Part shown: piece after piece, positions 1-8,819 of the stretch
How the letters are laid out: the number at the start of each line of letters is the position of its first letter
How positions within the stretch are numbered: the stretch's first letter is position 1
Source of the DNA: Fidelibacterota bacterium
GTDB taxonomy: Bacteria > Fidelibacterota > UBA8477 > JABMPR01
Length of the DNA stretch: 64,000 nt
Assembly (NCBI GenBank): GCA_018650445.1
Contig: JABIFX010000208.1
Coordinates: forward strand, 1-64,000
Direction of reading: 5' to 3'
Program-made: the position numbers and the translations under genes
The notes under the pieces: generated by a model
Told to the model about the DNA's origin: nothing
Seen by the model: only the letters and a program-made list of their open reading frames with translations
Database searches by the model: none

Positions 1-117
1 CGGCGCAAACGTCGCAACAAGCACGGTTTCCGCGCTCGCATGAAAACGAAGAATGGTCGTAAAGTACTGGCCCGCCGCCGCGCCAAGGGAAGAAAACGCC
101 TCACCGTTTCTGGTTAA
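1..117 (+). CDS. rpmH: 50S ribosomal protein L34 (C-terminal part)
   Basis: The frame starting at base 1 reads [20 protein letters not shown] and continues to VSG and a TAA stop at 115-117. This is the very basic C-terminal 38 residues of L34, a component of the large ribosomal subunit. The 5' end lies outside the window. The gene is the usual first member of the rpmH-rnpA-yidD-yidC cluster. Its last 65 bases also appear to encode the start of rnpA in another frame. Confidence 0.95.
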   Translation, partial: RRKRRNKHGFRARMKTKNGRKVLARRRAKGRKRLTVSG

Positions 118-415
118 ACAAATTAGCCGGACCAGTGTCGACGACTACCTTAAACGTGGTCAACGATACACCATACGGGGAATAACTTTGTACACAAAAC
201 CCACAGACATTTTGGAAGTGGGTTTTTTAATTCGTCGCAAGGCGGGGAATGCTGTTGAAAGAAACAAAACCAGGCGTCTCTTCCGGGGGCTCCTTTTGAA
301 TTCACTCCTGAACCTTTCTCCAGGTCGTGGATATCTGTTTCTTTTTCACAGGGCCTTCCGTTCAACCCCGTCAACTCTCGGCACCATTAATCAACTTTTG
401 GCTCGACATGAATAA
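53..415 (+). CDS. rnpA: Ribonuclease P protein component
   Basis: Protein subunit of RNase P, which helps the RNA subunit bind and process pre-tRNA 5' leaders. The diagnostic RNR region is present as [15 protein letters not shown] at about residues 65-79, after the VGFLIRRK strand. The frame has a stop at 41-43, and the only ATG before the conserved domain is at 53, inside rpmH. That gives 120 residues and a 65-base out-of-frame overlap with rpmH. Non-ATG alternatives are CTG at 110 and ATT at 122. A Bacillus-like alignment would place the domain start roughly 13-18 residues after the ATG, so the true start is uncertain. No strong Shine-Dalgarno sequence is visible. The gene overlaps yidD by 8 bases. 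Confidence 0.88.
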   Translation: MVVKYWPAAAPREENASPFLVKQISRTSVDDYLKRGQRYTIRGITLYTKPTDILEVGFLIRRKAGNAVERNKTRRLFRGLLLNSLLNLSPGRGYLFLFHRAFRSTPSTLGTINQLLARHE

Positions 416-644
416 GTGGATAAACATGCCCTTTGTCCTTTTGGTAAAATTTTATCAGGTGGCTATTAGCCCTCTTTTTCCGGACAGCTGCCGTTTTTAT
501 CCAACTTGTTCACACTATTCCATTGAAGCTTTTGAAAAATTACCCTTGTGGAAGGCATTGCCTAAATCCACCTGGAGGATCCTCCGCTGCAACCCCTACA
601 CCAAAGGCGGTTTTGATCCAGTATTAAAGAATAAGGATTTATAA
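408..644 (+). CDS. yidD: Membrane protein insertion efficiency factor YidD
   Basis: Small inner-membrane-associated protein that assists YidC-dependent insertion. It has the family signature [17 protein letters not shown] followed by [17 protein letters not shown] 408 overlaps the rnpA stop (ATGAATAA) and gives 78 residues, the normal size. A longer reading from 327 would add a segment with no family similarity. ATG 426 is an alternative start. The position between rnpA and yidC is canonical. Confidence 0.93.
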   Translation: MNKWINMPFVLLVKFYQVAISPLFPDSCRFYPTCSHYSIEAFEKLPLWKALPKSTWRILRCNPYTKGGFDPVLKNKDL

Positions 645-650
645 ATTCCC

Positions 651-2414
651 ATGACTGAACAAAACAGAACGCTAGTTGCTATTGCCCTGATGGGGCTCAT
701 CCTCATGGTCTTTTTCTCTGATTGGTATCAAGAAAAGGTGGCTCCCGGTAGCACGACACCACAGAAACCACATATAGAGTCCTCTTTCTCAAGTGAGTCA
801 GATACGACTGAACCCGCCACAATTGTCAACACCCCTGTCGTTGTACCCAGTCCGAGTCCTCTAGATACCCCCGTGGCTACCAACCTTACTGAGACACGAG
901 TTGTGGTATCGACACCCCTTTATGAAATGCACTTTTCCAATCGTGGTGGTGGTACTCTCCAAAAGGTTTATTTGAATGATTATTTAATGAAGGATAGTTC
1001 TCGCGTCCAGTTGATTTCTGAAATGGCTGAAGGTGTTCTCGCCAACCAGTTTATAGGATATGATGTTGAAGATTTTGACACTCAAGACCTTTTGTCTGTT
1101 TGTTCGCTAGGTGAAGGTTACGATTTTGACTTCAGTGTTTACGATAATCCCGCTTCCTTTTCCTATGAAATACCTCTCGCTGCCGGTGCTAAGGTTATTC
1201 GCACCTTTACTTTCTATCCCGACAGTTTTCACTTCGATCTTTCACAGGAGTTGATCAATTTTGATCAGGTAAATGCCGGTCGCTATTTTGCAACAAGCTG
1301 GTCCGGAGGTGTTGCTCCTACTGAGAAGAACCGCAAAGATGATCTGTATTATTCTGAAATGTATGCTCTTCTTGGTGATGACAGCAGTCCTTCAGATTAT
1401 TCTGCTGATGAAGACCGCGAGTCCGAAGTGCAAACAGCTCTAACCACCTGGGTTGGCACCCGGTCCAAATATTTCACCGCTATTCTTATCCCAGAGAAAT
1501 CTGTTTCTGAGTTCAAAATGGTGCGCTACCAAACAGCTGGCGGGGATGATAATTCACAGAAGATTTTTGATTTTGATGTCCGTGATGCCTTTGATCGTCG
1601 TAGCGCGGTCAGCCAATCAAATTACCGTGTATATGTTGGACCCTTGGATTTTGATGTCCTCAAGGGTTACAATTTGAATTTTGAGGAAATGATGAACTGG
1701 GGCTGGTTTGGATTAATTGGCAAAGGCGCCCTCTGGGTATTCAAGTCTTTATATAGTATAATTCCTAATTACGGTATCGTGCTTATCATCTTCTCAATTC
1801 TGGTTAAGCTTTTATTGGCCCCGCTCACGAAGAAACAGTTTTCTTCAACCCAAAGCATGCAGCAGGCTCAACCACAGATCACAGCGCTCAAGGAAAAGTA
1901 TAAAGATGATCCAAAGCGTTTGAATGAGGAAACCATGAAGCTTTACAAAGAGCTTGGGGTTAATCCGCTTGGGGGTTGCTTACCTCTTATCATTCAAATG
2001 CCAATCCTTATAGCCATGTTCAACCTGTTTAGAACAACTATTGAGTTGAGAGGTGCGGCCTTTAAGGGTTTAGAGTTCTGGATCTCCGATCTTTCTCTGC
2101 CGGATACCGTCGGTAACATTGCCGGGATAGACATCAACTTACTACCCATTATTATGTCTGCCACCATGATGCTGCAACAGAAGCTGATGACGCCCACCGC
2201 CAATGCTAACCCACAGATGAAAAACATGCCTTATATAATGACGGCTGTTTTCTTCTTTATGTTCTACACCTTCCCATCAGGACTAAACCTTTACTACACC
2301 CTCTTTAATATTATGTCTATCCTTCAGCAGAAGTTGACCCCGAAGCAGGTTTTACCTGCCACCGTCACAGCTCCTGCTCCCGTAGCGCGTCCCAAAAAGA
2401 AGCGTAAGAAGTAA
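651..2414 (+). CDS. yidC: Membrane protein insertase YidC
   Basis: Inserts and folds inner-membrane proteins, alone or with SecYEG. The 587 residues show an N-terminal membrane anchor (about 7-24), a large periplasmic beta domain (about 80-350) as in Gram-negative YidC, then the conserved insertase core. The core begins near NYGIVLIIFSILVKLLLAPL and contains the cytoplasmic loop with QPQITALKEKYKDD and the motif GVNPLGGCLPLIIQMPI. The C-terminus is lysine/arginine rich (RPKKKRKK), consistent with ribosome contact. It starts 6 bases after yidD. The periplasmic domain supports a diderm envelope. Confidence 0.97.
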   Translation: MTEQNRTLVAIALMGLILMVFFSDWYQEKVAPGSTTPQKPHIESSFSSESDTTEPATIVNTPVVVPSPSPLDTPVATNLTETRVVVSTPLYEMHFSNRGGGTLQKVYLNDYLMKDSSRVQLISEMAEGVLANQFIGYDVEDFDTQDLLSVCSLGEGYDFDFSVYDNPASFSYEIPLAAGAKVIRTFTFYPDSFHFDLSQELINFDQVNAGRYFATSWSGGVAPTEKNRKDDLYYSEMYALLGDDSSPSDYSADEDRESEVQTALTTWVGTRSKYFTAILIPEKSVSEFKMVRYQTAGGDDNSQKIFDFDVRDAFDRRSAVSQSNYRVYVGPLDFDVLKGYNLNFEEMMNWGWFGLIGKGALWVFKSLYSIIPNYGIVLIIFSILVKLLLAPLTKKQFSSTQSMQQAQPQITALKEKYKDDPKRLNEETMKLYKELGVNPLGGCLPLIIQMPILIAMFNLFRTTIELRGAAFKGLEFWISDLSLPDTVGNIAGIDINLLPIIMSATMMLQQKLMTPTANANPQMKNMPYIMTAVFFFMFYTFPSGLNLYYTLFNIMSILQQKLTPKQVLPATVTAPAPVARPKKKRKK

Positions 2415-2429
2415 GTTGAAGGACCTTTT

Positions 2430-3770
2430 GTGCCCCCTTTTGTTGAGGATACCATTGTTGCAATCTCCACGCCGCCTGGCATAGGCGGCTTGGCTGTTGT
2501 CCGAATTTCTGGATCCCTCGCTCTAGAGACAATCAATCAGTACTTTGCCAGCGCTCAAAAACTAAAACCACGCTACGCCACCTTTGGAAAACTGAAACAC
2601 TCCTCCCTCAGCGAGGGCGAATTTGACGATTGTGTCGTCACGTATTTCAAAGGACCACACTCCGTTACGGGTGAGGATCTAGTTGAGATTTCCATTCATG
2701 GTGGTGCATATTTACAACAAAAACTGCTTGAGGTGCTTCTGCGTGCACCCGGTTTAAGGGCTGCAAGTGCCGGTGAGTTCACCTTTCGTTCCTTTTTAAG
2801 CGGTCGGATTGATCTTTCTCGAGCTGAAGCTGTGGCTGATCTCATCCATGCAAAGGATGAAGCCGCCCATAAAAACGCCAGAAATCAGCTGTTGGGAAAT
2901 CTTCGACTCCTGGTTGACGCGATGTCAGAGAGGCTAATACACAGCCTTACCATTCTTGAAGCAGAGTTGGATTTTTCTGATCAGGAGATAGAGTTCTCTC
3001 CGCCACAGGATCTTATTGGTCCTCTCTCGGAAATTCAGGAGACGACAAATTCTCTGTTAGAAACATATTTCTACGGACGTAGACTGGAAGAGGGAATTCG
3101 AATTCCCCTGGTCGGCGCACCCAACAGTGGTAAATCCTCCCTTTTTAACCTCCTTCTTGGAGAAGAGAGGGCTATTGTTACTGCCCAGGCTGGCACTACG
3201 CGAGATACTATAGAGAAATCCATTGTTATTGCCGGGCATTCTATTGTCCTGGTTGATACGGCAGGCCTTCGTGAGACCCATAGCGAGGCAGAGCTATCTG
3301 GGGTTGACCGTAGCCTGGATGAGATTGACAGCGCAGACCTGGTTATCCTGGTTCATGCTCCCGACACAGAGACCTCTGTTCCAGACGAACTGATTCACAC
3401 ACCCCAAATAACTGTTTATAATAAGATTGATCTTGTTTCTGCGCGACCTGAAAACATGGACATATACCTTTCTTGCACAACCGGAGAAGGCTTTGAACTA
3501 TTAAAAAAGAGGCTTTATTCACAAGTTGTCAACATGGTTAATGTCGGCGTGGGTGGTGTTGTGTTGAGTCGCGAGCGTCACAGGGATGTATTTATTCGGT
3601 TTAAGGATCAGATTACTGTTTGTATTACGTCTATTCAGAACCAGTTGGGTCCAGAGTATATCGCCTCTGATTTAAGGCAAGCTTTGGATATTCTGGGCGA
3701 AATCACCGGCAAGACAACACCAGACGACATCCTTAATCAAATCTTTAGCGGTTTTTGCGTGGGAAAATAG
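2430..3770 (+). CDS. mnmE: tRNA uridine-5-carboxymethylaminomethyl(34) synthesis GTPase MnmE
   Basis: Works with MnmG to modify U34 in the wobble position of certain tRNAs. The N-terminal formyl-THF-binding domain starts DTIVAISTPPGIGGLAVVRISG. The G domain has GAPNSGKSS (G1), GTTRDTIE (G2), DTAGLRE (G3) and NKIDL (G4). The C-terminus ends FCVGK, the conserved CxGK motif. The start is GTG 2430 preceded by GAAGGA at 2418-2423. The 446 residues are typical of the family. The gene lies directly upstream of its partner mnmG. Confidence 0.97.
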   Translation: MPPFVEDTIVAISTPPGIGGLAVVRISGSLALETINQYFASAQKLKPRYATFGKLKHSSLSEGEFDDCVVTYFKGPHSVTGEDLVEISIHGGAYLQQKLLEVLLRAPGLRAASAGEFTFRSFLSGRIDLSRAEAVADLIHAKDEAAHKNARNQLLGNLRLLVDAMSERLIHSLTILEAELDFSDQEIEFSPPQDLIGPLSEIQETTNSLLETYFYGRRLEEGIRIPLVGAPNSGKSSLFNLLLGEERAIVTAQAGTTRDTIEKSIVIAGHSIVLVDTAGLRETHSEAELSGVDRSLDEIDSADLVILVHAPDTETSVPDELIHTPQITVYNKIDLVSARPENMDIYLSCTTGEGFELLKKRLYSQVVNMVNVGVGGVVLSRERHRDVFIRFKDQITVCITSIQNQLGPEYIASDLRQALDILGEITGKTTPDDILNQIFSGFCVGK

Positions 3771-3772
3771 CT

Positions 3773-5656
3773 TTGACTGTTTCACGTGAATCATATGACG
3801 TCATCGTTATTGGTGGCGGTCACGCTGGTATAGAGGCCGCACTCGCTACCAGTAGGCTGGGTAAAAACACCCTACTTATAACCATGGAGACTGCCGCCCT
3901 GGGGCGAGCATCCTGCAATCCAGCCATCGGTGGGCTAGCCAAAGGCCACCTCGTTCGTGAAATCGATGCGCTTGGTGGTGAAATGGCCAAAGCCACGGAC
4001 CATACCGGTATTCAATTTAAGATGTTAAACAGATCTAAAGGTCGCGCCGTCTGGTCACCCCGCGCACAAATTGATAAAAAAGCTTATAGCGCCTACATGG
4101 TGAACACCTGCAAATCTCAGGCTGGCCTTGAGATCTTTGAAGATGAAGCGACTGCAGTCACCGCCAATGAGGCAGGTTCTGTAATTTCAGGCGTTCTAAC
4201 CCGTAGCGGTTCCTCCTTTAAATGTCAGTCGCTTATTTTAACCAATGGCACTTTTCTCAACGGCCTAATACATATCGGGAACAAAAGTTTCTCGGCTGGA
4301 CGAATTGGTGAGTCCGCCAGCGTGGGCATCACGGAGTCTCTTATAGAGCTCGGCTTTAAAACGGGCCGCCTAAAAACAGGCACCCCACCACGCATTAAGC
4401 GGGACAGTATAGATTTTTCTAAAACGACCATACAGGCTGGTGACAAAAACCCCGAGCCTTTTTCTTTTTCTACCAAGAACTTTGACCCACCTAATGAATA
4501 TTGCTACATCACCAACACCAACCAGGAAACTCATCGCATCATTAATGGCGGTTTAGAGTTCTCCCCTCTCTTCACCGGGGTTATTCAGGGCGTTGGTCCG
4601 CGCTACTGCCCATCCATTGAGGATAAAGTGGTTCGGTTTGCTGAAAAAACCTCCCACCAACTCTTTTTAGAGCCAGAGTGGAGCAACGCAGACCAGCTTT
4701 ATGTAAATGGATTCTCGTCTTCCTTGCCAGAAGAGGTTCAACTGAACAGTCTGCGTACCGTGTCGGGATTAGAAAACGTTGAGTTTATTCGTCCAGGGTA
4801 CGCTATTGAATATGATTTTTTCCCACCCTCCCAGCTCAAAGCCACCATGGAGACCAAGCGGGTTAAGGGCTTGTTTTTTGCTGGACAGATCAACGGAACC
4901 TCCGGATATGAAGAGGCTGCAGCGCAAGGGCTAATAGCGGGGATCAATGCTTCCCGCAGTATTGACGGGTCTGATGCTTTTGTATTGGAAAGATCCGAAG
5001 CTTATATCGGCGTACTCATCGATGATCTGATAACTAAAGATACAGACGAGCCTTATCGCATGTTCACATCCAGGGCCGAACACAGGCTCCTTTTGCGTTA
5101 TGACAACGCCCATTTTCGCCTCGCCGAAAAAGGTTTTAAATTGGGCCTTACCGGGCAAACCCTTTATGAGGACGTGGAGAACCAAAAAGCCCTGGCAGTA
5201 AAAACTGAAGCTTTTTTTAACTCAACCTATATCAAATCAGATGTCATTAATGCGATGGTTGAGACACAGGCCACTGTAAAAGAGAGCCAGACCCTGGCTA
5301 ATATTTTAAAACGCCCTGGGGTTTCGGTCGAAGACATACAAAGCCTGTTACCGGACTGGGTGAACGACCTGTCTCCCACCCTTTTAACACTCATAGCAAC
5401 CAACACCAAATACGCTGGCTATATAGAAAGAGAGCGCCTCCAGGTTGAGCGCCTTTCAAAACATCAACAAATGCGCATTCCTGATGCCGTGGATTATTTA
5501 TCCATGCAGGCCATCTCTTTTGAGGCCAGACAAAAGCTTGACAAGATTCGCCCCGAAACTATTGGACGGGCATCCAGAATCAGCGGCGTTACCCCAGCTG
5601 ATGTTTCTTTGTTAATTATTCTTATTAAAAAAAATGTTTCACGTGAAACACACTGA
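3773..5656 (+). CDS. mnmG: tRNA uridine-5-carboxymethylaminomethyl(34) synthesis enzyme MnmG (GidA)
   Basis: FAD-dependent partner of MnmE. The N-terminal dinucleotide-binding motif is IGGGHAGIEAALA, and the family signature follows as SCNPAIGGLAKGHLVREIDA. GTSGYEEAAAQGLIAG and TSRAEHRLLLRYDNA are also canonical. The start is probably TTG 3773, just after the mnmE stop and preceded by GGGAAAA; TTG 3755 is an alternative that would overlap mnmE. The gene ends with TGA and overlaps mfd by 23 bases. Both ends carry a parS-like palindrome that encodes VSRES and VSRET respectively. Confidence 0.97.
   Translation: MTVSRESYDVIVIGGGHAGIEAALATSRLGKNTLLITMETAALGRASCNPAIGGLAKGHLVREIDALGGEMAKATDHTGIQFKMLNRSKGRAVWSPRAQIDKKAYSAYMVNTCKSQAGLEIFEDEATAVTANEAGSVISGVLTRSGSSFKCQSLILTNGTFLNGLIHIGNKSFSAGRIGESASVGITESLIELGFKTGRLKTGTPPRIKRDSIDFSKTTIQAGDKNPEPFSFSTKNFDPPNEYCYITNTNQETHRIINGGLEFSPLFTGVIQGVGPRYCPSIEDKVVRFAEKTSHQLFLEPEWSNADQLYVNGFSSSLPEEVQLNSLRTVSGLENVEFIRPGYAIEYDFFPPSQLKATMETKRVKGLFFAGQINGTSGYEEAAAQGLIAGINASRSIDGSDAFVLERSEAYIGVLIDDLITKDTDEPYRMFTSRAEHRLLLRYDNAHFRLAEKGFKLGLTGQTLYEDVENQKALAVKTEAFFNSTYIKSDVINAMVETQATVKESQTLANILKRPGVSVEDIQSLLPDWVNDLSPTLLTLIATNTKYAGYIERERLQVERLSKHQQMRIPDAVDYLSMQAISFEARQKLDKIRPETIGRASRISGVTPADVSLLIILIKKNVSRETH
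3778..3793. promoter_or_regulatory. parS-like centromere site 1 (ParB binding)
   Basis: The sequence TGTTTCACGTGAATCA differs at one position from the palindrome TGTTTCACGTGAAACA found at the other end of mnmG. The known parS consensus is TGTTNCACGTGAAACA. ParB binds such sites near the origin for chromosome segregation. It lies within the first codons of mnmG. Confidence 0.75.
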
Positions 5657-8600
5657 TCTTTCATCACAAATAATCCGAACCTATAGGCTTTCTGGCCCCT
5701 CTATTTCTGGGGTGGAACCACCGCTTCTGGCTTTTCTTGTTCAGGCAAACCTGAGCAAACAGCCTGTGGTTTTAATTTTACCCGACAAGCCATCCGCCGA
5801 GCGAGCACTCAATGACATCGTGGCTCTGAACCTTGGCCAAGAGGTGCATTTTGTAGGAAGTGATCGAGTGGATGGGATTGACACGGGACAGTCTGGTCGA
5901 TCTCTGCGAGCGTTGCTTGGGGCAAATCCCGGTATATATGTTACTCAGGCTGCTGAACTTTCTGGAAGCATCTCAGAAGACACGCTTAAAAGTCTTATTC
6001 TACAGAAAGACCAAGAATATTCAGTGTCAGACCTCGAGAGAGATTTAACTGAGTATGGTTTTACCCGAGACTCATTCGTTGTAGAGCCGGGTTATTATGC
6101 TACCCGCGGTGGTGTTTTTGATGTGTTCCCTGGCGATCAAAACAAACCCCTTCGTCTTGATTTTTTTGGCAACACCCTTGAGTCTATCCGTGAGTTTGAT
6201 CCAGCTACCCAGCTGTCGGGAGTTGAGCACGATGAAATAATCATTTATCCAGAGAACCCTTTTGTTGAAACAGTAGTAGACCCGCTAATAGATTCAGTAC
6301 CGCCTGGGGTTTGCTTTCTTCAATATCGTCCCATCATTGAAGATTCAGACTCTCTTTCCATTGCCAGTATTCTTAAAAAGGATCGCTCGGGTGATGTGTC
6401 CTGGATCTTCCAGGCCAAGGTTGAATCAAAAACGGTGTATGATGTCGAGGTCCAACCTGACTTTCAGCGAAACCTTGAAGCTTTTCGGGCCCGCCTCAGT
6501 CATTTAAACGAAGAAAGCTATCGGGTTTATATCTGTGCTGATAGCAATATCCAGCTCGATCGGCTGCAAGTCTTGTTTGAAGATCTAGCTTTTGAGGGCG
6601 TGCGCCTTTCCTTGTCGTCAGGGTTTATCGATCACAAAAACAAGTTGGCCGTCCTCACTGATCATCAAATTTTTGGCAGAACTCGAAAACGAAGCGTTGT
6701 TCCCAGATCCTTTCCGGTAAAGCCCGCTACACGCATTGAGGCTTTTGAAGAGGGTGATTATGTTGTTCATCTCGATTATGGTGTCGGTAAGTATTTAGGT
6801 ATCGAGTTGATGCCATTTCAAAAGACGATTCGCGAGGTTCTGGCTCTTGAATATGAGGCTGGTGACCGCATTTATGTTCCCGTTGAAAAAATGCACCGTG
6901 TGCATCGTTACGAATCCCAGCTGGAGACTCCGCCAAAACTCACCCGTCTACGTACCACTGAATGGGACCAGGTAAGAATTAAAACCCGTAAGGCGGTTGA
7001 TAATTATGCGAAAGAGCTTATCGAGCTCTATGCCAACCGCTTTATCGTAGAGGGTTTTCGTTACAATCCGGATAACGACTTTCAAAAGCGCCTTGAAGCT
7101 TCATTTATGTATGATGAGACCAGCGACCAGCTAAAGGCCGTTGAGGATATCAAGAAAGATATGGAGTCGGCTTTTCCAATGGATCGCCTGTTATGTGGTG
7201 ATGTGGGCTTTGGAAAAACAGAAGTGGCCATGCGGGCTGTTTTTAAGGCTATAAATGACTCAAAACAGGTCGGGGTGTTGGTGCCAACAACCATTCTGGC
7301 CCAACAGCATTACGAAACCTTTCTGGAGCGCTTCGCAGATTACCCTGTAAGTGTGGGCGTGCTTTCCCGTTTTAGAACTCCAAAACAGATTAAAAAGACG
7401 CTGGCGGACCTCGAAAAAGGTTTGCTTGACGTGGTAATTGGAACCCACAGAGTCCTATCCAAAGATGTTGTTTTTAATAAACTTGGGCTGCTAATTGTTG
7501 ATGAAGAACATCGCTTTGGCGTTAAACATAAAGAACGGATTAAGGAAATAAAAATGTCCGTGGATTCTCTAGCCATGACAGCGACCCCTATCCCCCGTAC
7601 TCTACAGATGTCTCTTATGGGTGCCCGGGATCTCTCTATGTTAAAAACACCACCAAAAGAGCGCCAGCCGATTGAAACTGTGATTATGGATTTTGATGAA
7701 AGTCGCGTACGTGAGGCTGTTCTGAGGGAGGTTGATCGTGGGGGTCAGGTCTTTTTTGTCCATAACAGGGTTGAGTCGATCGGTATTATGTTAAGCCGGC
7801 TGCAAAAACTACTTCCTGAAGTAAAGTTTGGCCTGGGTCATGGTCAAATGAACCCCCGTGAGCTTGAACGCGTCATGTTGGGGTTTTTCCATAAAGAATT
7901 TGACGTACTGCTTTCCACCACTATTGTTGAATCTGGTTTGGATATACCAAACGCGAACACCATTATTGTTAATAGAGCCGACGCCATGGGTTTGTCGCAA
8001 CTTTATCAGCTTAGAGGACGCGTGGGTCGGTCTCACAGAAAGGCTTGGGCTTTCTTTATTTCGCCCGGTTTCAGGAAGCTTAGCGTAAACGCCATAAGGC
8101 GTCTCAACGCCCTGGAAAGACATGCCCATTATGGGGGTGGCTATGAGATTGCCATGCGTGATTTAGAAATTCGAGGTTCGGGAAATGTCTTCGGAACCGA
8201 GCAAAGTGGCCACATCAGCAATATAGGATATCACCTATACACACGGATTCTAAAAGACACCCTTGAAACCTTAAAAGAAATTGGCGGTGACCAGGCGGTC
8301 ACCTTTCCTCCCACAGAGATGACTCTCGACATGGAGATGCAAATCCCGCAGAGTTATGTAGAAAGTACGGCTGAGCGCATCGCCAGCTACCGTAGAATTG
8401 CTGAGGCTGATACGGTAAAAGATATTCACGGGATTCGCGACGAACTAAGGGATCGTTTTGGTCTTCTCCCACAAGAAACCATGAATCTCATCGAAGCGGC
8501 ATTAATAAAGAGCCTTGGACAATCTTTGGGGCTTCGAAGTGTCGTCGTGAAGGGGTCGCGCGCACAAAATGACTTTTTACCAGAACACGTGGAACATGAG

Positions 8601-8789
8601 GGGGGCGAGATCATTAAAGCTCTGTCCAAGTCGTTGGGAGAAACCGGTAAAGAGGTACAGATAATGAACAACAAATCACTGACTTTTATACTGACGCACA
8701 CAGGTGAAGATTCCCTTTTGACTTCGCTTAGAATATTCTTGGAAAGCCTTCAACGTCAGTCTAAATTTTCCGACTATAATGGTAATTGA
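5634..8789 (+). CDS. mfd: Transcription-repair coupling factor Mfd
   Basis: ATP-dependent translocase that removes stalled RNA polymerase and recruits UvrA. The 1051 residues include an N-terminal UvrB-like region, an RNA-polymerase-interacting CarD-like domain (EGDYVVHLDYGVGKYLGIE), and the translocase motor with Walker A GDVGFGKTEVA, DEEHRFG and TATPIPRTLQMSL. QLRGRVGRS (motif VI) and the TRCF C-terminal domain follow. The ATG at 5634 overlaps a parS site; the encoded N-terminus MFHVKH is the typical translation of parS at a gene start. mfd in place of rsmG after mnmG is less usual. Confidence 0.97.
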   Translation: MFHVKHTDLSSQIIRTYRLSGPSISGVEPPLLAFLVQANLSKQPVVLILPDKPSAERALNDIVALNLGQEVHFVGSDRVDGIDTGQSGRSLRALLGANPGIYVTQAAELSGSISEDTLKSLILQKDQEYSVSDLERDLTEYGFTRDSFVVEPGYYATRGGVFDVFPGDQNKPLRLDFFGNTLESIREFDPATQLSGVEHDEIIIYPENPFVETVVDPLIDSVPPGVCFLQYRPIIEDSDSLSIASILKKDRSGDVSWIFQAKVESKTVYDVEVQPDFQRNLEAFRARLSHLNEESYRVYICADSNIQLDRLQVLFEDLAFEGVRLSLSSGFIDHKNKLAVLTDHQIFGRTRKRSVVPRSFPVKPATRIEAFEEGDYVVHLDYGVGKYLGIELMPFQKTIREVLALEYEAGDRIYVPVEKMHRVHRYESQLETPPKLTRLRTTEWDQVRIKTRKAVDNYAKELIELYANRFIVEGFRYNPDNDFQKRLEASFMYDETSDQLKAVEDIKKDMESAFPMDRLLCGDVGFGKTEVAMRAVFKAINDSKQVGVLVPTTILAQQHYETFLERFADYPVSVGVLSRFRTPKQIKKTLADLEKGLLDVVIGTHRVLSKDVVFNKLGLLIVDEEHRFGVKHKERIKEIKMSVDSLAMTATPIPRTLQMSLMGARDLSMLKTPPKERQPIETVIMDFDESRVREAVLREVDRGGQVFFVHNRVESIGIMLSRLQKLLPEVKFGLGHGQMNPRELERVMLGFFHKEFDVLLSTTIVESGLDIPNANTIIVNRADAMGLSQLYQLRGRVGRSHRKAWAFFISPGFRKLSVNAIRRLNALERHAHYGGGYEIAMRDLEIRGSGNVFGTEQSGHISNIGYHLYTRILKDTLETLKEIGGDQAVTFPPTEMTLDMEMQIPQSYVESTAERIASYRRIAEADTVKDIHGIRDELRDRFGLLPQETMNLIEAALIKSLGQSLGLRSVVVKGSRAQNDFLPEHVEHEGGEIIKALSKSLGETGKEVQIMNNKSLTFILTHTGEDSLLTSLRIFLESLQRQSKFSDYNGN
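5635..5650. promoter_or_regulatory. parS centromere site 2 (ParB binding)
   Basis: TGTTTCACGTGAAACA is a perfect 16-base palindrome matching the parS consensus. It spans the mnmG C-terminal codons and the mfd start. The match is exact, so confidence is high. parA and parB themselves are not in the window. Confidence 0.9.
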
Positions 8790-8819
8790 TAACTCTAATA
8801 TAATTAAAAGGTTAATGAA

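Noticed and set aside
8586-8600. CACGTG-containing sequence in mfd (AACACGTGGAACA) as a third parS
   Set aside because: Only half of the parS palindrome matches.
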